Source: Epiperipatus broadwayi (Eukaryota > Onychophora > Udeonychophora > Euonychophora > Peripatidae). Taken from it: a stretch of 64,000 bases of DNA. Location: positions 1,240,001 to 1,304,000 of the forward strand of contig JAQFVV010006199.1 in assembly GCA_028023455.1 (NCBI GenBank), in the 5' to 3' direction. The notes under the pieces are model-generated. The model did not search any database. It worked only from the letters and a program-made list of their open reading frames with translations, and was not told the origin of the DNA. Positions 26,100-38,150 of the stretch are shown here, one piece after another. The position numbers and the translations under genes are program-made. How positions within the stretch are numbered: the stretch's first letter is position 1; every line of letters begins with the position of its first letter.

Positions 26100-26640
26100 A
26101 GTTTATAAGTAAATTCAGGAAAAAAATCTTTCAAAAAGGTATTTATATGTGAACTTATTGTAAAGAGAAAAATCCTACTATTGAGTAAATAATGAAAGAT
26201 ATACCTAATGTTCAGCTGTTTAATAAATATGCTTCACCAGTGCTTCCTTATTCATATATATCTGAGATTTGGACATTTATGCAGCAATTGAAATGAATTG
26301 ATGGTACAATTAATGAGTAAAGCAAAAGCAAAATATATGGATGATGACATTGCAAACAGATATCTTTGATATCATTAAAAAAATTATGAAATTTAAATGA
26401 AATACCAGACTGTATGTGTTGCTAGAAATGCAAGAAAAAATGGATAGCTGGAGTTTTAAACTGGATGTCAATAGATTATAAGAGATGTATAACGAGATCA
26501 CATGTGAGATGAATTGATTAAATATGGAAAGTTTCATGATTAATATGTTAAAAGATATGTAGGATTGAGAAACTGGAATAAACTGAGAGATATTAATCTA
26601 ATATTTCACTAATAATAACTGAGAATGATGATTGCTTATA
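26100..26640 (+). pseudogene. RTE 3' fragment 2
   Basis: A second, more divergent RTE 3' end. It covers the region equivalent to CLKRMVFNKCVFPVLTYGSETW (26190-26275) through to the C-terminus, ending in a short GAATGATGATT tail. It lies in the same direction just downstream of the previous fragment and is a separate copy because it repeats the same protein region. Confidence 0.6.
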
Positions 26641-27799
26641 GGAAAGAAAAGTCTAAGTAATATTTAAAAAAAAAAAAAAACTGCCAAAAAAATAGTACTA
26701 GGGAATTATTTTTAGAAGTCCCATATAACCTGATTAGGATTAAAGATAAAAGACTGTAAATAGAAAACTAGGAATAGGTCATAGAATCATGGAATATGTC
26801 TGTGGGGTACTTGATTGTAAGAATTGGAAAGTTAAGAATAGTTTGGGACAATTGTTATCTCAATTGATTATTTGGATACATATAATCTTAGAGAAAGAAA
26901 GATTTTAGAATAGCAGCATGCTTGCTTATGTAAATTTTTAATTCCTACTTGATAAGTATAAAATTATTATCATTTATTTGTGGCTTATGAAATTAAGTTA
27001 TCAAATTAAATTTTCCTAATGAAATATTTTTATATTTCCAATGTTATTAATAATAAATAAAACTATTAAAATCATTTTTAAGATGACCAAAAAATCCTCT
27101 CCACATTGAATTAAAGTGTGATAACTAATACAAATGTTTAATAAGTCAATGCTTAGGTAAAGATTATGTTTTACTTTAGAAAGGTAATACAACAGGGAAA
27201 GGATTCAGTAGTCATGTTCCATCTTTATGTACATACTAATACACTTTTATAAATTATAGTGGTAGTTTTGTATTTATTTTCTTTTCTTTTTTAAATATAA
27301 TTATTTACAATTATTTCTTTGATATATCTGTCATTATTAGAAGTCTATTTGAATTAATAAATTGATGAACAAGATTAATGGAATTGATAATAACTTGAAA
27401 CCTATGTGGATATGTTAGGATGAAGATAAAAAAAATTAAGTGCTTTAATTTGTATATTTTTTTCTATATGTGACGTATGTATAGTTTTATTTGCAATATA
27501 AACATGCATTCTTAAATAAATGAATCACTTGATAGTTTGATATTTAATCACTAGAAATGATAGAATTCTGCTTTTGATACATGAATTCTTAGCCTTTGAG
27601 TCTATCTCTCTGTCATGTTAAATCACACAGAAAACAGAAACTTTTAAGAAGACAGAAGAAAAATGATTGGAACTTTTGAAAGAGAAAATTTGTTGCAACA
27701 TAAAACAAATTATTTAGCCAATAAAATTAGGAATATTGAGGTGTAGCAGCGTAATTTTTCACTATCTCTATGTCATTTACTGTGTCAGTAAGTAGTTAA
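26641..27799. other. Anonymous AT-rich DNA
   Basis: No supported feature. Confidence 0.4.
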
Positions 27800-27853
27800 A
27801 AATGCCAAATAATAATGATTATTAAATCCCATTCCATACTGTCTTATTCAATA

Positions 27854-27895
27854 TCCCTAGACTAGTTTCAAGCTTATGACTTTTATCAGTGAGGA
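27854..27895 (-). ncRNA. Hammerhead motif D (one core base mutated)
   Basis: The minus strand reads TCCTCA, CTGATAA, an AAG..CTT stem II, GAAA, CTAGTC. The palindromic stem III ACTAGT, GAAA and the GTC triplet are intact. The core G8 is A, and the 3' stem I strand is TAGGGA instead of TGAGGA. Probably inactive. Confidence 0.5.
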
Positions 27896-27994
27896 GCTTT
27901 AGATTTTGGACTAATACACCTAGTTCCTTAGAATTTAATACATCCTTATTCCAGCTACTATTATGTACCTCTCTGTTATATTATTAAGCTATCA

Positions 27995-28036
27995 ACTTCA
28001 CTGATGGAAATCATAAACTTGAAACTATTTTGATTA
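27995..28036 (+). ncRNA. Hammerhead motif E (degenerate)
   Basis: The plus strand reads CACTGATGGAAATCATAAAC followed by TTGAAACTA. The core is CTGATGG instead of CTGATGA and the cleavage triplet region is lost. Confidence 0.35.
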
Positions 28037-28090
28037 CAGAATAAGGATTTAAAAAACTATCATCTGGCATCTATTATTATTTACTAAAAC

Positions 28091-29989
28091 TAATGGTAAG
28101 TGATATAGAAATGATGAAAAATTATGCTGCTACTATAGCAATAACTAAACTAAAGTCATGTGATAGAGTCAGATGATATTTTATTGGAATATTAAGATAT
28201 TATAAAAAGGATGCTTGTTGTAAAATTTTGAAATTAGAGAAGAAATTAGACATATTATTTGTTTTAAAGAAATTATGGGAGAGACATTAGGAATGAGAAT
28301 TGAAAGAATATTAGAAAAGGTAATTCTAACTAATTTATGGAACCTGATTTTAGTCTGATTATCATAAATGATAATATTTAACATTGCTCTTTATCAAAAG
28401 GTAACTTTTCATTCCTAATCCAATGAAGATAATATATCCATTTATTTATCTAAACATCAAAGTATTAATTTGTAATCTAAATAAAATCTTTTGCAATAAT
28501 AAAATGAATCATATTTCTACCTCATGCTATTTATGAGTATTATGAATCATAGCCTAATTATTTTCCTCATTTATCTAAGATTAAATCAAAATTAATTTTT
28601 AAGAATAACTTCTTTGGAAAGCTGCCTAGAAATACTTAAGACTGAATGCAAGTATGACAAATTTCCTAGCACTAGCATATTCTGCTGGTAAATAATATGT
28701 CCCTATTTGGAGAAAAAGTATATTGCAGTGATATTCAAGTCTATTGCTTTAGTGACTATTCTTTCAAATATTCCTCCATCAGATCATAAAATAGAAAGAA
28801 GTTGTTTTACAAAAAATATATAAAAAGCTGTTAAGTAATTGGATTTACCAATAATTCAAGGTATATTTTTATCACCTAAAAATCTACTCACAATTGAAAT
28901 CACCATTTTTTGATGTTCAATCAAGAATATGCAATCAATGAATTATCATAAAAATGGAATTTCTACTGAGATTCCAAACATTTTTTTTTCCAAATCTAAC
29001 AATAAGCCTAACTGGATTTGATCTACTTAAAAACACTTGGAGGTGATTTAATATTACTCATGGCCATTGTAATCATCTGTTTTCATAATTGGGAATTAAA
29101 ATTGACCAGCCTATGTTAATGTAGATAAACACAAAATATGGCCACATAATGAATGACTGTTGAATCAAATCAGTATTAAATCTCTCTTCTTTTGGAATCT
29201 GCAAGTTCCATTATGGTATTTTGTTAATAGTTAAGCTATTTTTTTAAAAATCCATATGTTAAATAAATAATAACAACATTGTTTAAAACAAGTTTTTTTA
29301 TTTCTTTTTTTTTTAAAAAAAAAGCAAGTCTTGAAAATAATAAATTAACTTGTGTGATAATTATAAAAAAAATGAATGAATTGAATAACGACCAGGAAAC
29401 ACGGGAAGTGATTTAGTATTATAATAATATTTACAGAAATATTTAAAATAGAAACAAGCTTAGAGAACAAAAAGTCTTTCAGAAAATTTATGAAAGCAAA
29501 AGGAACTTACATCATGCTAAAGATTAGATTAAAGAGTTATCTGTTCTATAAATAATCATGATAAGTTTTATGAAGTCAACTGCATTTGATACAAATAAAA
29601 ATAATTATCTGAGTAGTTTTATGAGATTATTGCTGAAAAAATAAAACCATGTGAATTGGCCATATTGAATGAAATATTACAGGAAACAAGAATCAGAAAA
29701 AGTTATAATAAAATAGACTGAAAAATTACTTAATGGTCTACTAATTGGAAAACGTAGATTTATATTCCTATAATAAGGAAAGGACTTACAAACTATACAC
29801 ATAGGTTTTTTTGATATCATATGCAGATTTTAAAGATTGTGGAGCAAAAGAACTGCAAAATATGTAAGTTGGTATTAAGTAAGTTAAGATACAAGGGACA
29901 TATTTTTTCATTAATTCTGGATAGTAGATAAGATCATAAAATACAATAAGGCAATGTGTTCTTGATACTCATCTTTTAGCTAAAGATGC
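28091..29989. other. AT-rich DNA, possibly old retroelement debris
   Basis: I could not match anything with confidence. The 29.4-29.9 kb part has codon-like texture (FIRKGLTNYTH-like on plus) but no diagnostic motif. Confidence 0.25.
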
Positions 29990-30190
29990 CGCTCTATGGC
30001 ACGGTTTTCATGCCAAAACACATACAAATGCTGTTTCCATGGCCGACATGTTCGAACCCGCATTTTCTATAATACAACTTTTTTGTTGTGCTACAGAATG
30101 CAGGCCAGGCCACTAAGTCAAGTCGCAGTACAGCATGTATGTCACATAGCAGTAAATACATTTTCCGAATTCGCACAATTTATAAAATAA
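29990..30190. other. GC-richer island of unknown origin
   Basis: About 200 bp of clearly higher GC than its surroundings, open in one frame on each strand (about 60 codons each). No motif is recognised and no terminal repeats are seen. It could be a fragment of a mobile element or an exon. Confidence 0.3.
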
Positions 30191-30580
30191 TTACGGCTTG
30201 ATGAGAGAGTTTGGATTTGAATTGTATTGAAATGTTGTTCTCATTGGATTTTTTTTTATTTTAAAGTATTGAACTGTTCAGATTTTTTAAAGCAATAATT
30301 CTAATACTTTTTACAATGTATTGTATTGAACTTTTATTAGGGAAAATGTTAAATATCTATGTTTTTTATTGAGTTGCAATTAGGTAACATGTCAAGTAAT
30401 GTACTGTTCGTAACATTCCATGAGACAAAGAAGATTCTACCATCTGTATATTTTTGAAGTAAAAAAGAGCAGTACGAAAAAAATATCCAGTAAGAAAAGT
30501 CCAAATATACAGGTTTTTTTGTAAATTTAATAAAAAGCAAATATTATAAACATGTTTAATAAGTAAAGAAGACATTTGTA

Positions 30581-30815
30581 TGTTTTGTTGTTGTTTAAAA
30601 AAGTTTGAGTTTCTTTCTTTTGTCCGAGTACGGTTACGATTTTGAATTTTTTTATTTTAGCATTACAAACAACAGAACACTATCCCTAAAACTAACCCTA
30701 AATTAACCCTAAAACTAATCCTAAACCTAACCCTAAAACTAACACTAAATCTAACCGTAACAACTTTTACTTTTATTACGATTATTATTTTTTAGTTAAA
30801 CAACAACAAAAAAAG
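30581..30815. repeat. Inverted repeat enclosing a telomere-like minisatellite
   Basis: TTTTGTTGTTGTTTA near 30583-30597 is inverted near 30796-30812 (TTAAACAACAACAAAA). Between them lies a tract of CCCTAAAACTAA-type units. Confidence 0.5.
30681..30760 (+). repeat. Degenerate CCCTAAAACTAA minisatellite
   Basis: About seven units of 6-12 bp, variants of CCCTAAAACTAA and CCTAAACCTAAC. It resembles a degenerate (CCCTAA)n telomere-type repeat, but the units are irregular and internal to the sequence. Confidence 0.7.
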
Positions 30816-30945
30816 TCATAACACAAGTAAAAAAATATCCGATAGAAAATTGATAAAAAAAAAAACCGTAACACAAGTAAAAAAATATCCGATAGAAAAT
30901 TGATAAAAAAAAGCCATAACACAATTTAAAAAGTATACGATATAA
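30815..30945 (+). repeat. Tandem repeat, unit about 51 bp, 2.5 copies
   Basis: The word CATAACACAAGTAAAAAAAT followed by ATCCGATAGAAAATTGAT occurs twice in a row, almost unchanged. A third, truncated and mutated unit (CATAACACAATTTAAAAAG) follows. Confidence 0.75.
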
Positions 30946-33900
30946 AAAACACAAATCAAATTGTAATTTGTTGATTTTATTTTACATTTATTATTATCAT
31001 TTAAATTGTATACGTTAATAAAAAATAATATTTAAAAAAGATGATTTTGTTTTGTTTTTATTTTCACATTACAAAAAAGCACAGCAAAACTATTATAATC
31101 AACGGCCCGAGAATGGTCATATTTTATAGTTTTAGCATGAAAATGGCACCATCCAATGGAATCTTTATCTATAAGACAAGCACTGTATTCTTTTTGATTA
31201 TTACAGGATGCTTTTGACATTGCTAAATTATGAAATGTTTTTAAAAGCATTTTTTTTTGTAATGTGATAAAATATTCAGATATTCTTTGTTAAATAAATA
31301 TCATTTTTCTAGTTCCACATATTTTTTAAAAATATATTTTGTTGTAATACAGTATTATAATCATTAAAATATTTTATCTTAAAAATAAATGACCAAATAA
31401 TTTTTTTTTTTTTTTGTATATTTTACTAATCTAAGAATTATCCAGGATTTAATATTTTTGAATTTTTATTTTATGTTCATGTTTAACTGCTTTTTTTGAC
31501 AAATAAATATTGTTTTAAGATTTTTTTTTTTAAAATAGAATATCTCTGTTAAATATATTTAATTCATTAATGTTGACTTTTAAAAAAAAATTGTTTACTT
31601 GTTAGAAGTTGGCAAATTTTTATTTAAAAGCACTTTTTTTTAAAAAAAAAAAAAAGTTGTTTCTTACTTATTTTATGACTGATACCATGTAGAAAATTTT
31701 TGATTAGACAAAAAAATAACAAAAATATTTCTTTAAAATTAAAACAAGATAATATCAAGTTAAAGGGAGTGAATTAAATATTAATTAATTTATAATAAAT
31801 TTTTATATTTATTATTTTTTATGAAGACATTTTAGATCATAAATCATTATTATTTTAAAATCACATTTAAAAAAGTTTAGTGTTTAAACATCTTTCACTT
31901 TGCAATTTTTTCTTAATAGAACTAAAGTTTCTTTTATTATGTTTTTTTTTTTTTTTTAAAAATAATTTTGTAATGAGTGCCAAGTTTTGCTGATATGATT
32001 AACATGTTCAAAAAAAATATTGGAAAAATTGTACTTTGCTCATATCTTTTCTTTGTTTTGTTTTTTTAAGTTTAGCTTTCATTTATTAAGTATATAGTTT
32101 TTGTATACAGACTTCTTCTTACCTATTGGTACAAGTAAAAATATTCTCTAATGTTTTTCTACATAAAACAAGCACTTTTCTGAGAATTTTAATCTCTTGG
32201 TTAGAAAAGTCATCTGCTTACAGTTATGACTAAATTGTTGCTGACATTACTCTCAACACAGTGATTCATTAGAACCCATAAGAAAGTAAATGAGAAATAA
32301 AAGCATTCTGCATAATTTAATATATATATAAAATAATCTTATATGAATTAGGTTAATGGACACCCATGATAGGTTCTTCTACAAGTACCATTGAACACAT
32401 ATCATTTGAAGAGAAAAATAACTGAAGAATCTGGTGATTAACTATGTTTAATTGTAATTAACTTATAATAACCATTACTCTAATAATTTTAATATTGTAA
32501 TCTTATGAAGGTAAGCAGAAAATTTCATATGTGGCAAACTACGAGTTTTGAACTGAAACTTAAAATTAGATCTTACTGGTTTTTAGTCCAATGTGCAATA
32601 TCTTCTTATTGTGAAAAACCCAATTATTTATTATATGATATATCATATGATAAAAAATGACAAATAACAAAATGTTATATGTAACTCAAATAATTTAGTT
32701 TTACTGATTTTTTTTTTACTTCCCTCATTTAGGAATTTATGGAGAAATTTTTTTGTTAACCACTATCATAAACAAACTGAAGAAGATAATAAATCGCTGA
32801 ACTTATATGTAATTGATATTTTAAGGAAGTCAGTGGATAACTAAATGTTTCATCTTTATTAATATATTATCTACCAGCTGAAATACCTAGATACCTATTT
32901 ACAAATCAATAATTAAGTATCTAGATAGTTAAGTTGGTTATGAATCAGCTACCTAGGAAAAAGTCCTCAGCTTATCATAGAAATTCTTAGATACCTGAAA
33001 AAATAATAACTACAGTTTACTTATATTCGAATTTTTAATCACTACACTACAAAATCTTTCGATATATAAATGAGTGACGTGATTTGAAAATTTAAGCGCA
33101 TGTGTATAAAGATGAACAAGCTAAAATATATGTTTTTTTTTTAAATATTTTATAAGAAAAGTATGTAATAATAATAATAATAAAAAAAGATGTAAATCTT
33201 TTTTTTTTTTTTAAATCTGAGTATTGACAGGTAGTTAAGTTAATCAGGTGGAACGTTTTTAGTTTTTATTTTGCTTTGTTTGACTCAATCCTTTCAAAGA
33301 AAGCATGTTATTTACTTTCTTCTTTGTTAATAAACTGAAAGAGTCATAATCAAATTTGAGGTCTTGACCACTTTTATCTTCCTTGTTGTCCAAGTGTAAA
33401 GAATCCTATTGGTCGGTTATTGAAAATTTTCTAACAAGTTTATTGCCACCCGAGTGGTAATGTTAATTTGAATTACTCATGAAGTCTTTGATGTAAGCAT
33501 TTGGATTTATTTGCACAACTTTTAAATATGATTTTATTTAACATGGCCAGCTGAATAATTTTTAAAAATAATGTGTAGAGAAGCATTGTATTCAGCTTCT
33601 TAATGATAGAGTTTTGTAAGGGGGTGGGGTGGATAAAAAGGTTTTATCTCTTGGGTAATTAGTTGAAGAAGAATTGATTCTGGTTGAAATGAAAGCTTGC
33701 TGCTTTGTTTTCTTCCCAATATGTTCAAATTATTTTTTCCTCCTATCCGTTATTCCTTTTCACCTGAAGTATTATTAGAAAAATAGCAAGATAAAAAAAA
33801 AGTATTTTTTTTGAGAACTTTTGCCATGAATCTTTTCATGACATCAGGTAGAAGGAAAATTAATTTTACTCATGCATGCTGAAATAAATAAAAACATTAA

Positions 33901-33983
33901 TCTTTTATCATTTTAGCGCATTGTTTTTCAAACACACATTTAATTTGTATTTTCAAATTTACGTTGTCTATATTATACATATA
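30946..33983. other. Anonymous AT-rich DNA with many poly(T) and poly(A) runs
   Basis: No supported gene or element over 3 kb. Runs of ten or more T or A are frequent (for example near 31400, 31640 and 31940). Confidence 0.4.
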
Positions 33984-34060
33984 CAGGGCTAGGCTTAGGC
34001 CCTGGTTACAAATGTTTTTCAGAGGCGCCAATTTAATTTTAAATAAAAAGATTTCGATTT
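33984..34060 (+). mobile_element. Possible terminus of a hAT-type element
   Basis: CAGGGCTAGGCTTAGGCCCT starts a short GC-rich stretch ending GAGGCGCCAATTTAATTTT. This resembles the ends of a widespread animal hAT group. No partner end or target duplication was found. Confidence 0.25.
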
Positions 34061-35711
34061 AAGTAATAATACCAATGTCAGATAAATAGTTTGTAATTTT
34101 ATATTAAAAAATATATTAGATATACTATAAATATTTTTATTGTATATACTTTTTTTTCCAAAATAATCTTAATTTGCCAAAAAGTAAAATATACATTGTA
34201 ATATAGAGTTCATGTTTACAATCATGTCTGACACATTAAAGACTAATTATTTATTAAATTAGATGATGAGTACAGGATTAAAAGTAAAATTTATGTTATG
34301 TTACTTATATACTTTTATAAATAAAATACATACATTTACCTAGCTTAATGTATATGAAATTTAATTGGGAGTAATTAAAACCATTTGAAGCTATGTATAA
34401 AAACAACACTTATACATCAATAAATGTAAAGAATAAAATGGTACCTAAAAATAAGGGATAGCACTTATTCCTTGAGTTCTGATTGTTTTAAGAATTTAAT
34501 TATTGATGTTGGAAATATAGTGTGGAATTTTATACAACAAATTATTTTGGAAATAACAATAGAACATTATTAAAAGAAACATCAGTTTTGTAAATATAAA
34601 TGTAAGTAGCCCAAATCTCCCAAAGATATTTATTGACGTATGGTTGTTGTTTTATACATAGCTTTGGAATATTTTGATTTTTGCCTTTAAATTTCATGTA
34701 CAATTGCACATAGATATAATTTTTTACAAAACTGAAATTTCATTTAATATTGAAAGAGTATTAAAAATGAGCTTTTCATCTTTATCATCAAAATATTCAA
34801 TTATAATTTCAGAATGATTTGCTGCATATTTAAATCAGACTAATCTACAAATTTCATGCTCTTCTTTCAAACAGCATTAATAAACGAATGCTTAAAACCA
34901 TCAGAGTACAAGGACTGGGTGATATCATTGGTTTCACTTTACTCTTCACATTTGTTGATATATGGATGTTTTGGGGTTACTTCTGTTTTAATTTTTTAGA
35001 AACAATTGAACTTTAAATCACGAAAATGTGACTTTATTTCTTTTTGTTTGATTATGTTAGAAAATTACCATTTTTTACAGTTATTCTTTGCGCTGAATAT
35101 AGATAGTTCAGTTGATCAATGCTCACACATTATGAGTAAGGTTAAGTTTTAGTAAGCTTTAATTTATTAAAAAAATATGCAGCACCTGAAATTATCATGG
35201 TCATCATGAGAAAAATTCGTATTACACTTAATATATTTAGATGAAGTATATTATTATTTAATATTTATTGTGATTGTTTCAGCACACAGTTTACACTTCT
35301 TTATTCAAAGTCATTCTTTATATTGATAATATTTTTTAAGCAAGATTTTTGTCTATATCATTTTCACATAATGTTATGAAATCTCACAATATTTTTATTA
35401 CTTTGTTTTCTAATATTTTTATATGAGTACTTAATTTAAAATAATTTTAGATATGCTTTGTATCTTTTTTTCTGTTTGCATATTAACTGTATCATTTAAA
35501 ATATTAAAAAAATTGCATTTAAATTTTTCCATAGAATTCTCTTCTGCCAATTCAGAAAATAATCTATTACCATAATTTATTACCATTATTTATTTTAGTT
35601 TTGTACTTTGAACTTCAGTTACAAGTATATTATAGTTATTTATTTTGTGCATATAACACAAGTATTTATGATACTGTTATGTATAACTAAATTATATTTG
35701 CAATATACATT
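34061..35711. other. Anonymous AT-rich DNA
   Basis: No supported feature. Confidence 0.4.
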
Positions 35712-36184
35712 TAATATATAGGGTATATGAGCACAGACTTTCACATGACCCACCACTCCATCTCGTATCACTGATACACTTGAACACATATATGTCAAAA
35801 AGATAAATAATCACCAATATACGTATTTCCTGCTAAACCAGCAATCATCAGTTGGTCCAGATTATCATCTCTACACATGTATGCATTAAGTGCTCAGATA
35901 TATATTAAGCTAGCCAATCTTCATACTTTAATGGACAGACAGGCTTCAACCACTCCACACTCCAACTCTTCAACCATTTATCCAATTGAAAATCTGATGA
36001 TGGAACACTCAAAGGCCACCCTGAGGCTGAGATTCAACTGATGATTGCTGGTTTAGCATGAAATACATATATTAATGATTATTTATCTTTTCGACATATA
36101 TGTGTTCAAGTGTATCAGTGATATGAGATGGAGTGGTAAGTGGTGGGTCGTGCAAAAGTCTGTGCTCATATATCCTATATATTA
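35712..36184. mobile_element. Foldback element with tRNA-like SINE arms (472 bp)
   Basis: The outer 143-150 bp (35712-35854 and 36035-36184) are inverted copies of each other with few mismatches, from TAATATATAGGGTATATGAG inward to CATCAGTTG. Each arm, read from loop to end, contains GGAGTGGTAAGTGGTGGGTC followed by a worn B-box region (AAAAGTCTGTGCTC). The same segment at 47.2 kb reads GAGTTCGAATCCC, a good B box, so the arms look like two tRNA-related SINE copies head to head around a 180-bp core. No clear target duplication. Confidence 0.7.
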
Positions 36185-36742
36185 CACATATTGATACAGG
36201 TATATAATAAGTCTATATTTTAGTTAATATATATTCAAGTAAGAAATTCATACATAATATTAGTGCATCACAATAGTAGATAAATTGATTAGGGATGACT
36301 GCAACTTTGAATGATTGGAGTCATATATTATGAAAGATTTTTACTTTAAACTGGACAAAGCATGCTACGCAATGTCATTTTGTGTGAAGAGTCATAATCA
36401 GTCTGAGTATATGACTTATATTCAATAGGCACAAAGCAAGACAACACTTTTCCATTCTGCCTTGTAATTGGATCATTTGATTATAGTGAATGTTCTGTTG
36501 TTTTTTTTTTACTTGAATGGGTAAGCATAGAGTCCACTGGATCTGAAGCAGACCTATTTGTAGAATCAGAAGATGTTTTCTTTCAGCATTAGAGATAGAT
36601 TAAGTATTTATACTTAGCTATACAAATCATTATAACTTATGTCAATAAATTCTTAAAATAAAGTAGAAATTCATATAACATTATAATACTAAACAAAGAA
36701 CAAAATTTTATTAAAATTCTTCTACAACTATGTTTTCATTTA
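36185..36742. other. Anonymous AT-rich DNA
   Basis: No supported feature. Confidence 0.35.
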
Positions 36743-37990
36743 TTAACAAATAGATTTTTTCAAGTGGTGTAATTCAATAAAAAAAACATGCAACATATAT
36801 ATACAAAACAAAATAGCCATCCCATCTTTCAATTCAAAAACCAACTTTCCTTTAACATCAAAGATTGTCTTCATGAGATTGATGGTCTCAAATTCAAAAA
36901 GTTTTATCATCAAAGTTTCTTTTACTCTTCTTTTTGATTCACTTTTTTCATAAAAAATAATCTCCATTTTATCAAAAAGATTTTATGACATGTATTCAAT
37001 TCATGAATATACACAGCTGAGTTATGATATTTATCTTTAATTTTACTCTATGAACTTTAACTCTTTCATTACAACTTAATTTACTTTGACCTATATAAAT
37101 TTTATGACAATTGCAAGCAATCTTATAAACTACCCAGGAATAGATTTGCTATCAATTGACTGTTTTGAACTATTTAATAATGAATTTAAATTCAGGCCTT
37201 TCTTCCAGACTACTTTCAAACCACCCAATAAAAAGCTATTTTTATAAATTTACAAATTAATGACTTATATGGTAAAGAAATAAACTCTTTATTCTCACTA
37301 ACAATTTAAATCTTTATTATTAACAGATTTATAGACATTTTTATTAAAGATAATATTCCTAATAAATTCATGATTATTACCTAACTCAATATAGTGAAAA
37401 GCAAATTGACTTCTGAATATAACTGTTATTTTCAAAATTATCAAGCCTTCTATTTCTAGAATAAAAAATCAATAAAGAAATTGTCTTATGAGTAAAAAGT
37501 TAATAACTGTTTGGCCTCATCATATTTCTTAATTATTTTGCTTTAAGAAAATGATTACAAAATAAAACATTATCAACTTAACAGTTAAGTCTAGAAATTG
37601 TAATTTAACAAATATCAACATACCTAAGAAATAATTTTAAAGAAACAGAAAAATTATTGTTAACACTACTCTCTAAAAAATCAATATAGATAGAACACAT
37701 TAAAGGAGAAATAACATAACCAATAACCTATCCCTCTTTAAGTTTATAAAATACATCATTACATATAAAATATGTAAAATCCTCTAATAACAATAGCAAA
37801 TCATGAATAACCTTAATTTTATCTGCAGAAAAATATTCATGTTTTTTTTATTCTATCAACCAATTGTTACATGTTTTTCAACAAAATTTTGCAGAGTATT
37901 ATCAATTTTTTTCATGTTGTTTTTAGATAGCTTAAACTGAATTGATTCTGATTTCCCATTAAGTATCACATAATAGTTTAAGTGTTATGT
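36743..37990 (-). pseudogene. Penelope-like retroelement, RT to GIY-YIG part
   Basis: Read on the minus strand, the pieces come in PLE order. Near 37745 an RT motif B-like block (FYKLKEG, stop, VIGYVISPL) can be read. Near 37270 an ISLPYKSL linker follows, then WKKGLNLNSLLNSSKQSI near 37190. Near 37130-37080 comes VVYKIACNCHKIYIGQSK, the two halves of a GIY-YIG endonuclease, and finally the ESKRRVKETLMIKLF tail (ORF 36967-36743). PLEs use this fused RT and GIY-YIG nuclease to insert at new sites. Stops and frameshifts break it. The sequence before about 37990 is not recognised, and a SINE has inserted at 38050 at or beyond its 5' end. Confidence 0.7.
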
Positions 37991-38049
37991 TTACATGATT
38001 TTTTTGTTGACGATTTACATTTTTTTAGAAGCAAACAATAGACTACAAG

Positions 38050-38150
38050 TCAAGCATTAGTGGTCGAGAGGTCAGCAACTGCTGCTTTGCAAGCAGTTGT
38101 CCTGGGTTAGTGGGTTCGCTTCCAGGCTGATGCTATGACACATGGGGAAA
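38050..38150 (+). mobile_element. Complete tRNA-Ala-derived SINE, 101 bp
   Basis: The body has an A-box-like TAGTGGTCGAGAGGTC, an anticodon arm with CTTTGCA, which is the loop of tRNA-Ala (TGC), and a T arm CCTGG..GGGTTCGCTTCCAGG with a B box. A short tail GATGCTATGACACATGGGGA follows. A 17-bp target duplication with one mismatch flanks it (38033-38049 AAACAATAGACTACAAG and 38151-38167). There is no LINE-like 3' body, so this is a very short SINE. A 5'-truncated copy with the same tail lies at 60.85 kb. Confidence 0.85.

Larger units (their letters stand above)
27800..28090. mobile_element. Degenerate hammerhead-bearing repeat, inverted pair
   Basis: Two copies of the central part of the 43.2 kb element lie in opposite orientation about 150 bp apart, the first on minus, the second on plus. 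The second ends with CATCTGGCATC, as in the intact element. The outer arms are barely recognisable. Confidence 0.5.

Noticed and set aside
30681-30760. Chromosome end (telomere)
   Set aside because: Only about 80 bp of irregular units, internal to the window, with normal sequence on both sides.
30815-30945. CRISPR-like array
   Set aside because: Eukaryotic context; the repeats are contiguous, without unique spacers.
36743-36967. 74-codon minus ORF as an independent gene
   Set aside because: It is the C-terminal tail of the PLE frame running from 37.99 kb.
38050-38150. Functional tRNA-Ala gene
   Set aside because: The acceptor stem does not pair, the T arm has an insertion, and a tail plus target duplications mark it as a SINE.
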